Positions 50,852 through 60,545 of a stretch of DNA of 64,000 nucleotides are shown here, piece by piece. The first letter of the stretch is position 1, and the number at the start of each line of letters is the position of its first letter. Made by a program: the position numbers and the translations under genes. The notes below the pieces were generated by a model. It worked only from the letters and a program-made list of their open reading frames with translations. It ran no database searches and was not told the origin of the DNA. The stretch comes from Haliotis asinina (taxonomy: Eukaryota; Mollusca; Gastropoda; Lepetellida; Haliotidae), in the NCBI RefSeq assembly GCF_037392515.1, contig NC_090281.1, forward strand, positions 52,120,753 through 52,184,752, read 5' to 3'.

Positions 50852-51039
50852 AGGTAGGTGTGACTTCGTCTCTAAAGGCATTTTACAGAAAGAATGTTGA
50901 TTTCTGTTTCAGGAAATGGACACGTTTTTTTAAACTGTAATATTTTGGACGTCCTAAATATTTGGTAGATGCATGAGTTTTGGTGAAAGTACACCCATGT
51001 AAAAGCTATCCACTACCCAATGCATAAGTGTACCATTAA

Positions 51040-52690
51040 TGATAGCAAGGAAATCTGAAGTATAATTAATTTTCGTATAAATTGACTCTCGAGGAGGAAT
51101 TATATGGTACGTTAAAATGCAAAAAGAAATTAAAACTGTATACACCAACTTTGCTGTCCTGTTAATCATGATGCCATGACGCTAGCAAGTGTGGTCACTT
51201 CAACATTCTGGCATACAATCCTAAACCTGGAATTTGGTCTTGAGGTATTGCCTACCATTCTTGTTTCAATGCATCAAGATGTTGTGTAACTTCTTGGAGT
51301 GACACTTAGAAGTTGAAGCGGTACGATGTTTCCAGAACCTTTTGTTAGTGGGTCATGGAGATGATTTAAAGTCTGTTGAGGGGTATCCATGGGGAGGCCG
51401 TGGGTTTTGCTGAAGTTGAAGTATGTTGAACTAATTCAGCAGTGTATCTTTAGGGTGTTGCTGTTACGTGTTAGACGGTTTCTCGCAATGGTTGAATTTC
51501 GACTATGGATTCCAAAATGGTGACGTCATGTGAATCTGAAAAGAGCTGCATCACCCCATCATCCTGGCCTGAACGCTGACGTCATTAGTTTGCTGTCGGT
51601 TTCTTGACCAGCCGGCTGATTGACGATGGATCAGAAACTACATCTCTTGCAATAACCCTCAATGACAGCATTCCGGATAGAAATAACTTGCCATGTTTGG
51701 AAAGCTATCAGTTGAGGAGGCCCCATATTTGCTTGTCAATAAAGGAATCTACTGTACTGTAAAGATGGTGTAGGAACAGTTAACAGAAACTGGATATATG
51801 CTTTTTGATGGGTGCAGGTAATGCTCGTGATTCTCGCCTCTCTAATCAGTGTATGCTGCGCCCGAAGGACAATATTGTCATACGAACTATCACAATTATA
51901 ATATCAATACATATGAGGAGGTTACAAATCAAAGGTCTTGCAATTTTGCCCATACGTATACAAAGTCTTATTGTATACAATATTAATAAAATCAAACCCA
52001 GATATAAATACACTTCTACAAGGACAGTTAAAGAATTAGACGATCATAGTTTGATACTTAAAAAAAAAACGTACCCATATTCCTGAATAATGTCCATATA
52101 TTCCTGCATTATTAGCAACAGAAGATGGTGATGCAAAGTTACCCCAACACTCATCGGAGTACCGGGGGTGCATTCGACATCAGATTTTGACGGTATATGG
52201 GAGGAAGGAACAGACTGAAACAGGTTTACCGACTCGTGGTCATGGTGCTGAAAAGCGAAGAATTATTATAAAGGAGAACCAGAGATGAAACCCATATACC
52301 TTGGCATGTGTGAGGAATTGCACATGGGAGTACTGAGATTAAAGCAAGTGAACTACCGATAAAGAAACAACAGCCTGTATACATTCGAGTTAAGTCACTG
52401 ACTCGTGCTCAACTTTCTGTTCAATTGCGGACGGAAAACTAAAACAGTCTGCTAAAAATTAATCTTCACAGCATATAATGTATGTATGCTGTGTTAACAC
52501 CAGCTTAATCAAATTAGTCGTTCTCTGTCATAACGACCCGAAACAAATACATTCACTGGATCTCTAAGATATTTAGTCCAGAATACTGCAGTTTCTGAAT
52601 GGGTCTCTGCTATTTTTTAACATGTTTCTTAAAATGAACAAATTATTTTGTAAAATGTTCTAATGTCGGAGACAAAAAGCAAGTCTATCC
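51040..52690. other. Intergenic DNA; no gene recognised
   Basis: AT-rich. A stretch at 52285-52360 resembles 43400-43470 and is probably a dispersed repeat. No supported coding region. Confidence 0.45.
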
Positions 52691-52712
52691 CATCTCCTTC
52701 CACGAATACTTG

Positions 52713-52726
52713 TACAGATAAGTGGT
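52713..52726 (+). promoter_or_regulatory. GATA-like core promoter element of sulfatase copy 3
   Basis: TACAGATAAGTGGT lies about 165 bp before the ATG. Its position and sequence match the TATA-like elements of copies 1 and 2. The TATA part is eroded here while GATAAG is retained. Confidence 0.4.
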
Positions 52727-52858
52727 CCATGATCCAGGTCAGATTTGAAGAATATCGCTGAGAATTGTCACATGCAAAAAGCATTTGTTCACGTGGTTAG
52801 ACATTTGTAGAAGGGGCGATAAAACCAGATCTGGAATGCATAAGTGTCACTAAACCAG

Positions 52859-52879
52859 ATGAACAAAACAACTGTTTAA
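52859..52879 (+). promoter_or_regulatory. Seven-codon upstream ORF of sulfatase copy 3
   Basis: ATG-AAC-AAA-ACA-ACT-GTT-TAA ends 3 bases before the main ATG at 52883. The homologous ATG before copy 1 (40896) has no stop and runs in frame into the gene. It could tune translation of copy 3 relative to copy 1. Confidence 0.55.
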
Positions 52880-52882
52880 GTC

Positions 52883-54334
52883 ATGACGCCTGAACTGTTC
52901 TCAGCGATTGCTGCTCTTATTTTCGTTTACCTAAATGTAAGCCTAGCAGCCAGTCCACACATTGTGTTCATAGTTGCGGATGATCTGGGCTGGAACGATG
53001 TTGGTTTCCGTAATCCACAGGTTCTGACACCACACCTGGACAAGTTGGCCAAAGCCGGAGTCATCCTCAACTCCACTTATGTCCAGCCCGTGTGCTCACC
53101 ATCCAGAAACTGTTTCATGACCGGGTACTTTCCCTACCACACTGGACTACAGGATGGCGTCATCAGGCCAAGTTCTCCTGGCTTTGTTCCCATCAAGTTC
53201 ACCTTCCTCCCTCAGAAGTTAAAGGAACTGGGATACAGCACTCATGCTGTTGGGAAGTGGCATTTAGGTTTCTGCAACATAAAATACACTCCGACCTACC
53301 GTGGCTTTGATACCTTTGTTGGGTATTTAACTGGCGCTGAAGACTATTTCAAGCACACAAGAAATTATGACAAATTTTCTGGATATGATCTACGCTTTAA
53401 CACCTCTGTATATACGGAAGCGAAAGGTAAATATTCCACTAATGTGTTTGCAGAACGGGCGGTTAATATCATCAAATCTCACGACAAGAATACGCCGCTT
53501 TATTTGTATTTGCCGTTCCAAGCAGTGCACGCACCTTTACAAGTTCCCCCTAAATATGAACACATGTACAAGCATATCCAGAACATACCACGGCGCACTT
53601 ACTGCGGTATGATCAGTGCCCTTGATGAAGCTGTTGCTAACATTACCAGTGCTTTACAGGAAACGGGACTTATTGACAACTTGCTGTTGGTGTTCACGAC
53701 TGACAATGGTGGGCCGTATTACACTGCTTCTAACAATCTTCCTCTACGTGGAGCTAAAGCTACACTGTGGGAAGGTGGAACGAAAGGGGCCGCTTTCATC
53801 TACAGTAAAACCCTTCTAAAGAAGACAGGTTACCTCAATACTGGAATGATGCATGCTGTGGACTGGTACCCGACATTGGTGGAGCTGGCTGGTGGAAAGA
53901 ACACAGATCCCAACATGGACGGAGTCAGTCAGTACGACATGCTGATCAACGGTGGACCGAGTAAGAGAAACGAGTTCGTCTACAACATCTACGACAAGTC
54001 CAACTCCTCAGCAATTCGATATGGCGATCTCAAACTGATGCGGGGATCACCTGGAACTCACAATGATTGGCATCCTCTTCCAAAGTCTGGTGAGACTTCA
54101 GATGTCACTCTTCAGGACAACAAAGACAAGTTCCCTCCGTACATGCTGTACAATATCACCTCCGATCCAACTGAGCATTTCGATCTGTCTGCTAAGTACC
54201 CCGAGCTTGTAACGATGATGAAACAACGTCTTGAGAACTGGGAGAAGACACGAGTACCAGCTTATCAACCACCGGCTGACCCCAAATCCAATTCAGAACT
54301 CTATGGAGGCAACTGGAGCCCAGGGTGGTGCTGA
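52883..54334 (+). CDS. ARSB-like: Secreted arylsulfatase B-like sulfatase, copy 3
   Basis: A single exon encodes 483 aa beginning MTPELFSAIAALIFVYLNVS, a clear signal peptide. The start is fixed by an upstream TAA-terminated uORF and by agreement with the paralogues. The catalytic set is complete: D33-D34, C71-S-P-S-R75, GKWHLG (K125, H127), H216, D274-N275 and K292. It resembles copy 1 in the first two thirds (AVHAPLQVPPKYE, NIPRRTYCG), but copy 2 around K292 (LRGAKATLWEGG) and in VYNIYDKSNSS, and copy 1 again in DVTLQDNK. This patchwork suggests gene conversion. The C-terminus is GGNWSPGWC as in all copies. It lies about 2.2 kb from copy 2, head to head. Confidence 0.93.
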   Translation: MTPELFSAIAALIFVYLNVSLAASPHIVFIVADDLGWNDVGFRNPQVLTPHLDKLAKAGVILNSTYVQPVCSPSRNCFMTGYFPYHTGLQDGVIRPSSPGFVPIKFTFLPQKLKELGYSTHAVGKWHLGFCNIKYTPTYRGFDTFVGYLTGAEDYFKHTRNYDKFSGYDLRFNTSVYTEAKGKYSTNVFAERAVNIIKSHDKNTPLYLYLPFQAVHAPLQVPPKYEHMYKHIQNIPRRTYCGMISALDEAVANITSALQETGLIDNLLLVFTTDNGGPYYTASNNLPLRGAKATLWEGGTKGAAFIYSKTLLKKTGYLNTGMMHAVDWYPTLVELAGGKNTDPNMDGVSQYDMLINGGPSKRNEFVYNIYDKSNSSAIRYGDLKLMRGSPGTHNDWHPLPKSGETSDVTLQDNKDKFPPYMLYNITSDPTEHFDLSAKYPELVTMMKQRLENWEKTRVPAYQPPADPKSNSELYGGNWSPGWC

Positions 54335-54852
54335 GTATTGTATTTTGTTGGCTACCAAAATATTGTTGTTGATATCATTGCCTACCAGCGGTAAAATAAG
54401 TTCACTTCCATTAATTGTTATGTTATGATTAACAGTGAATACCTCTTCAATCAGAAATCTGTTATGACAATGGTTACATTATCCGTTTCAATCCCTTGAG
54501 CATCCGGTTTTGCGCTTTGATACATTACTTGCATCGGCCAGAAGGAATAATTTGACACCCTTAAGTGATCACTCATTCGATTTTAAGAAGATCAAAGCGG
54601 GGACGGATCAAGTGTATCAAAAGCATTATTAAAACTATTTATTCATATTTCTTGCATTGGTATAATTTGTCATACAGCGTATCCTTGTTTTTAGGATGTA
54701 TTACCAAGATACATGTATACTTAAATATTGAATGCCGACAGTGTGAAACTACTAGAAATGTTCAACGGCAGATTATATGTAACTATATGAAAGCTTAAGA
54801 AGTAAAGCGGTACAACCAAAAGACACATTTTTGTGTCCTCTGTTGAATTATT

Positions 54853-55056
54853 AATATGTGGCCCGTGAAGAGAGGTAAAAGAGGCCTTCAGCAACCCATG
54901 CTTAATATGTGGCCCGTGAAGAGAGGTAAAAGAGGCCTTCAGCAACCGATGCTTAATATGTGGCCCGTAAAGAGAGGTAAAAGAGGCCTTCAGCAACCCA
55001 TGCTTAATATGTGGCCCGTGAAGAGAGGTAAAAGAGGCCTTCAGCAACCCATGCTT
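54853..55056 (+). repeat. 51-bp tandem repeat, four copies, derived from a SINE head
   Basis: Units start at 54853, 54904, 54955 and 55006: AATATGTGGCCCGTGAAGAG, AGGTAAAAGAGGCCTTCAGC, AACC(C/G)ATGCTT. Because 51 is a multiple of three, both strands show open frames with a 17-residue repeat (MWPVKRGKRGLQQPMLN). These are repeat artefacts, not proteins. Confidence 0.92.
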
Positions 55057-55245
55057 GCCATAATAGGCGACTTACGGGATCGGGTGGTCAGGCACGTTGA
55101 CTTGGTTGACACAAGTCATCAGTTCCCAGTTGCGCAGATCGATGCCCATGTTGTTGGTCACTGGAATGTCTGGTCCGGACGCGATTATTTACAGACCGCC
55201 ACAGGTGGAATATTGCTGAGTGCGGTGTAAAACTAAACTCACTCA
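54853..55245 (+). mobile_element. Type-B SINE with tandemly amplified 5' end
   Basis: The 3' part (55057-55245) reads GGGATCGGGTGGTCAGGCAC, TTGACTTGGTTGACACAAGT, CAGATCGATGCCCATGTTGT, TGGTCCGGACGCGATTAT and TGCGGTGTAAAACTAAACTC, with a CTCACTCACAC tail. It matches 18125-18372 reversed. The head has been amplified into four 51-bp units. Confidence 0.82.
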
Positions 55246-55249
55246 CACA

Positions 55250-56639
55250 CTTATTAATATCTGTATAGTAATAGTAATAGCCCAGCAGTAACGCGCTGAG
55301 TCGATATGCAGTACATGGCCAGAGTTCATATTTCCGACATCAGATGAGGGAAGTTACACAGAGAAGGTCTGAACAGGACGGTTTTGAGTTAGGTCTTAAA
55401 CGATGACAATGATTCACAGTCTATCAGGTAGTGGGACAGAGCTCCGCCCTTAGTGGTTGAATGTGCAAGTGTATTCTCCCCATAGCTGGTTGTGTTTACT
55501 AGGGGAACATGGAGCACGATTTGAGTTTGGGACCGTAAAGTGCTCGCTGGTGCGCAGGCTTTAATCAGATCAGTGATTTTCTGAGGAGCCAGTGAAGGAT
55601 GTGGGGAAGAGGTGTAATGTGCTTCGATTTCTCAGTCAGTATTATAAACCTTGCTGCAGGAATATTGAAATCGTTGTACTTTGTTAAGCTGCTGTTTTGT
55701 TGCTCCAGACAGTAGGGCATACAATAGTAGCGACAGAACCAGTGTGGCATTAGAGTTCTTTGTCAGGCACTTGCAAACATTACCAATATTCCAGAGAACC
55801 ATAAATCAGGTTTTGGTAAGATTGTTGCCATGAGAATAATCTGAGTCGAGAGAGGACACCAGACGACACCAAATAGCCAGCATGCTAGCCATGACCTGTT
55901 GATAACGTAGGTATGCATGTCTTTCGTTCTTAGTTTATTCCGATATCTGCTTGACGGCTTGGAATTCTTGTGGCTCAATCGTTCCCTCGATATGCTAGTT
56001 TAGGCTAGGATATATTAGATACAAAATGTCAGAAACAAATACTGATATCCGCTCCAATCGATTTCCTGATTGAAAGTTATCACTACTCTTATTCTCGTTT
56101 ATAAGACATCGGAGCATTCAAGTAATCCCTGCAGACTATATCATTGTTGGAATTCATGTTGAAGCAAGCTCATCCACTAGTTTCTCTCTTTAATGCCCTT
56201 TGTTCTGACATGCTTTCAGATTACCTAGAGCTCATTGAAACTGTCCCATGTCAACTTTACAAAACTTTTGAAAGCCTAATGTGAAACAAACCCATTTCAG
56301 ACCTATCATTAAGTTTGTGTTTCTTTGAGTTCTTTAAAGTCAACGATCAGAGAGACCAAAGACATTGTCAGATTGACCAAAGCTTAAGTACTCCTGATTC
56401 CAGAGCAAGCAACCCTAATCATCTCAAATAGTATAGGTTCTCATCATATCTTTTAGAGTCTAATGAAACCACCCCAAAGCTCCCTGACATTCGGGTTAAA
56501 ACACACAGATACATTTCCTGATGTAACCTTCAAGGTCTACGTCGTTGCAGAAGCTTCCAGATGACACTTGTAACCAGGTGTACACAATCAACTTACACAC
56601 ACTACCCCCTACCTCTATCTAAACTGACGCAGTGTAATA
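55250..56639. other. Intergenic DNA; no gene recognised
   Basis: No supported gene. The stretch 55830-55985 resembles 60095-60245 (for instance GTTGATAA...GTA, TATACATG/TATGCATG, TTCCGATATCTGC/TTTCGGTATCTGC), so the duplicated sulfatase-cluster segment may extend beyond the genes. Confidence 0.4.
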
Positions 56640-57170
56640 TTACTTCAACACTGTTTCACAGTTAACAACAACGCATGTATTAACACAAATAAATGTGCCC
56701 AACTTTACGGAACAAGCATTAAAGAAATTGTGGTCCAGACAATCCAGTGATCAACAGCACGAGGATCGATCTTCGCAATTCGGATCGATGACATATGCCA
56801 GCCACATCAGTGAGCAGGACCATCCGATCCCGTTTGTCGCTGAATATCAGTTCTAACTCGGATCTTCAAGGATTCATGAAAAACTGAATATGCAAGATCA
56901 AATATTCTTCGACCCTTCAGTTCAGAAGAAGCTTCCACGGGACACTTGTGGACAGATAAAACATCTGTGCACTGAGTCTTTCAAAAATGTTTGCGCAATT
57001 TTGTTTTGTTGCTGCTTTTAAACAGAAAAATGTATCGTACAATTTCGGTTAATTCGCATTGAAAAGTCGACTACATTCACAATTTCTTTAATGCTTGTTC
57101 CGTAAAGTTGGGCACATTTATTTGTGTTAATACATGCGTTGTTGTTAACTGTGAAACAGTGTTGAAGTAA
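56640..57170. mobile_element. Element with perfect 93-bp inverted repeats
   Basis: Positions 56640-56732 and 57078-57170 are exact reverse complements over 93 bases (TTACTTCAACACTGTTTCAC ... AAAGAAATTGTG). The 345 bp between them start with a fragment of the type-B SINE. No target-site duplication is evident. A recent non-autonomous transposon, a gene-converted palindrome, or an assembly inversion would all fit. Confidence 0.7.
56731..56845 (-). mobile_element. Type-B SINE fragment inside the inverted repeat
   Basis: GTCCAGACAATCCAGTGATC, AACAGCACGAGGATCGATCT, CATCCGATCCCGTTTGTCGC are in family order and share orientation with 18125-18372. Tail and head are missing. Confidence 0.65.
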
Positions 57171-57462
57171 CCCTAGCTATTGTTGCTTTAGTTATTGCGA
57201 ACAGTTGTTTAAACATGAACTTCATCGGTAAATATGTACCCTGTTCGTCTTGACCAAAGCATCCATCATCATATCATACGGTCTACCAGATATAAGAGAA
57301 AAAAAGTCATAAATTGTATGTAATCACAATACATGAAAATATTACTCAATATTACACTTAGTATATATATCTCACCTTACGCTGGACTGTTATTATCTAT
57401 TACTATGATCGCTTATGTCAAACAATAAACCATATTTTTTTTTTTAAAAACTGCACCGCTTT

Positions 57463-57732
57463 CGGAGTTTTCCAATTGTTACTACGTCCCAGTACGACTA
57501 CTACTCCAATATACAAACTGAATGCTTGAGTGATTTCTTATTACTACCTGTCACCCCGTCCTGTGAAACTTGCAACAGCCCAAGAACCAATGTCTTTACA
57601 TTATGCATGACGTGTTAAAATAAAATAAACGCAAATTTTCTTCTGTTTATTTATAATCTTGTTTCAAAAACAAGATGTAAAAGTTGGAATGTAGTCGTAC
57701 TGGGACGTAGTCATAATGGGGCAGAACCCCGC
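57463..57732. mobile_element. Small inverted-repeat element (MITE-like)
   Basis: ACTACGTCCCAGTACGACTA(C) at 57480-57500 and its exact complement at 57691-57711 are 21 bp long. Weaker pairing extends outward (CGGAGTTTTCC with GGGGCAGAACCCCG) and inward (TACTCCAA with TTGGAATG). The interior is AT-rich and non-coding. Confidence 0.5.
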
Positions 57733-58087
57733 CTCATGCTGGCAATCAGTGATACATAATAAACATAGTGAGTTTGGTGATGATACAAATACTGTGCATA
57801 CACAAGATTCTCAAGACTAGTTAAAGGTCAAATTTTTCCTTTTCCAAAGAAAATCTCTAGGATCTTTTCAGTCTTAATGTAGAGAAATTAATTAGCAGCT
57901 AACTTTATTTCTGCAAGATACGAGATGTTACTCTCACAGGGACCTTGACCTTGATAACACTCATACATAACAAGTGCGTTTCGCAGGTCGGATGTGCGCC
58001 ATATCGCAATATCATCAGAGGCACAGCGCCTGATACTACATGTAGAGGAAGCTACCGCCGCTGATCCGCAGTACAGCAGTTGCAGCC

Positions 58088-59539
58088 ATGACGGATGCAC
58101 GGCTACTTGCAACTATTACTCTTATTTTCATTTACCTTAATAGAAGTCAAGGAGCACGCCCACACATTGTGTTCATAGTTGCGGACGATCTGGGCTGGAA
58201 CGATGTTGGTTTCCGTAACCCACAGGTTCTGACGCCACACCTGGACAAGTTGGCCAAAGCAGGGGTCATCCTCAATTCCACCTACGTCCAGCCCGTATGT
58301 TCACCATCCAGAAACTGTTTCATGACCGGGTACTTCCCTTACCATACTGGACTTCAGGATGGCGTCATCAGACCAACATCTCCAGGCTTTGTTCCCATGA
58401 AGTTTACCCTTCTCCCTCAGAAGTTAAAGGAACTGGGATACAGCACCCATGCTGTTGGGAAGTGGCATTTAGGTTTCTGCAACATAAAATACACTCCGAC
58501 CTACCGTGGCTTTGATACCTTTGTTGGGTATTTAACCGGCGCTGAGAACTATTTTAATCACACAAGGGGATATGACAACTTTTCTGGATATGATTTTCGC
58601 TTTAACACCTCTGTATATACGGAAGCGAAAGGTAAATATTCAACTCATGTGTTTGCAGAACGGGCAGTTGATATCATCAAATCTCACGACAAGAACACCC
58701 CTCTTTATTTGTATTTACCATATCAAGCAGTACATGAACCACTACAAGTGCCCCCTGAGTATGAGAACTTGTACAAGAATATCCATGACGAAAAACGAAG
58801 GACGTACTGCGGTATGATCAGTGCCCTTGATGAAGCCGTTGCTAACATTACGAAAGCTTTGAAGGAGACAGGACTTATTGACAACTTGCTGTTGGTGTTC
58901 ACGACTGACAATGGTGGGCCGTATACCGCTGCTGCTAACAATCTTCCTCTACGTGGATCTAAGGGTACACTGTGGGAAGGTGGAACGAAAGGGGCCGCTT
59001 TCATCTACAGTAAAACCCTTCTCAAGAAGACAGGTTACCTCAATACTGGAATGATGCATGCTGTGGACTGGTTTCCGACATTGGTGGAGCTGGCTGGTGG
59101 AAAGAACACAGATCCCAACATGGACGGAGTCAGTCAGTACGACATGCTGATCAATGGTGGACCAAGTAAGAGAAACGAGTTCGTCTACAACATCTACGAC
59201 AAGTCCAACTCCTCAGCAATTCGATATGGTGACCTCAAACTAATGCGAGGATCACCGGGAGATCGCAGTGACTGGCATCCTCTTCCAACGTCTGGTGAGA
59301 GTTCCGATGTCCCTTCCCAAGAAAACAAAGACAAGTTCCCTCCGTATATGTTGTTCAATATCACCTCCGATCCAACTGAGCATTTCGACCTGTCTGCTAA
59401 GTACCCCGAGCTTGTAACGATGATGAAACAACGTCTTGAGAACTGGGAGAAGACAAGAGTACCAGCTTATCAACCCCCTAATGATCCTAAATCCAATCCA
59501 GATCTTTATGGAGGCAACTGGAGCCCAGGATGGTGCTGA
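58088..59539 (+). CDS. ARSB-like: Secreted arylsulfatase B-like sulfatase, copy 4
   Basis: A single exon encodes 483 aa starting MTDARLLATITLIFIYLNRS (signal peptide), with the mature part from about ARPHIVF. G at -3 gives an acceptable start context. Catalytic residues are all present: D33-D34, C71-S-P-S-R75, K125, H127, H216, D274-N275 and K292. Distinguishing features are GAENYFNHTR, LPYQAVHEPLQ, NIHDEKRRTYCG, GGPYTAAANN and SPGDRSDWHPLP. The 5' flank does not match copies 1-3, and several AG dinucleotides just before the ATG could be an acceptor of a non-coding leader exon, so it may be regulated differently. The pseudogene at 60355 is its closest relative (ARPHIVF). Confidence 0.93.
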   Translation: MTDARLLATITLIFIYLNRSQGARPHIVFIVADDLGWNDVGFRNPQVLTPHLDKLAKAGVILNSTYVQPVCSPSRNCFMTGYFPYHTGLQDGVIRPTSPGFVPMKFTLLPQKLKELGYSTHAVGKWHLGFCNIKYTPTYRGFDTFVGYLTGAENYFNHTRGYDNFSGYDFRFNTSVYTEAKGKYSTHVFAERAVDIIKSHDKNTPLYLYLPYQAVHEPLQVPPEYENLYKNIHDEKRRTYCGMISALDEAVANITKALKETGLIDNLLLVFTTDNGGPYTAAANNLPLRGSKGTLWEGGTKGAAFIYSKTLLKKTGYLNTGMMHAVDWFPTLVELAGGKNTDPNMDGVSQYDMLINGGPSKRNEFVYNIYDKSNSSAIRYGDLKLMRGSPGDRSDWHPLPTSGESSDVPSQENKDKFPPYMLFNITSDPTEHFDLSAKYPELVTMMKQRLENWEKTRVPAYQPPNDPKSNPDLYGGNWSPGWC

Positions 59540-60354
59540 GTATTGTATTTTTTCGGCAGGCAAACTCTACAGTCATTGATATCTTCGATAAACAACTGCG
59601 TGAGAAATTTTGGTTTAATCCTAGTGTTAAACTTTAATCATTTGCCAGTGCTCTTTTAGTAGCGAGTGTCAACATCAATGAAGTCGTGGCAACCTTATCG
59701 ATTGTAACTTTATTTTTCTCTCAATACCATCGGGTCAAGAAGTCCTCTTTGGAAAAATACATAATTTGAGATCCAACTAATGAAATCGTATGCTACATAT
59801 TCTACCAAGTATATAGTACCGACAACTGTCTGCTATCCAATTCGCGAAGAAAATTTATTCTGTCTGTAGTTTTCATATCAGTGACAATCTAAACTGTAGA
59901 CAGCTGATTATTCTCAAAGAAATGTTGCAGTTCATTTTTGCTTTAAATGAGGGTAGGTGTTATTATACTTGTATGATACTTTGTGTTATTTGGATAACAT
60001 GATTGCTTAACTACACACACATAATTATGCAGTATATATAATATGACATCTTCAGAATTAAAGTTTTTCATCCACAATACATACAGCTGTACTTATGTGT
60101 CCTTGATATCGTTATCTGTATCCGCACATGTATGTAAACGACGACAACGTTAAACCTACATGTTAACCTTGATAAGTTGATAATGCAAGTATACATGTAT
60201 TTAGACCTTGTCCCATTTCGGTATCTGCAAGGCGGTTTGGCGGCCTTGTTAGTGATCCGTCCGCCCATCACAGTGAAGCCTGGACCAATACATATTCTGA
60301 CCCAATACGTGAAAAACGTCGTTGATGCCACGCCTGTCTCTTTCTTGAGAGAAA
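59540..60354. other. 3' flank of sulfatase copy 4 and upstream region of a pseudogene
   Basis: The first bases (GTATTGTATTTTTTCGG) match the 3' flanks of copies 1 and 3. 60095-60245 resembles 55830-55985. No gene is supported. Confidence 0.45.
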
Positions 60355-60545
60355 ATATTTCTCTTAATGGAAGTCAAGCAGCACGCCCACACATCGTGTT
60401 CACAGTTGCGGACGATATGGGGTGGAACGATATTGATTTCCGTTACCCACAGGTTCTGACGCCTCACCTGGACAAAAGTTGGCCAAAGAAATCCCTAACT
60501 TCTCCTATGCCCAGCCCGTGAGCACGCCATCAGTATCTGTACCGA
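60355..60545 (+). pseudogene. Truncated sulfatase pseudogene (5' end)
   Basis: ENISLNGSQAARPHIVF, TVADDMGWNDIDFRYPQ and VLTPHLDK align with residues about 15-54 of copy 4. A frame shift follows at LDKSWPK, and the next segment (TCTCCTATGCCCAGCCCGTG, AGCACGCCATC) corresponds to the formylglycine motif region but has lost the cysteine codon (AGC in place of TGC) and the frame. Similarity ends shortly afterwards. No functional start or signal peptide remains. Confidence 0.85.

Noticed and set aside
54721-55047. 108- and 124-codon open frames with 17-residue repeats on both strands
   Set aside because: They are produced by a 51-bp tandem repeat derived from a SINE head; reading frames on both strands at once and SINE identity rule out a gene.
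41129-59563. Shorter open frames inside the four sulfatase genes in other frames and strands
   Set aside because: They are shadows of the sulfatase frame; they recur at the same relative positions because the genes are paralogues.
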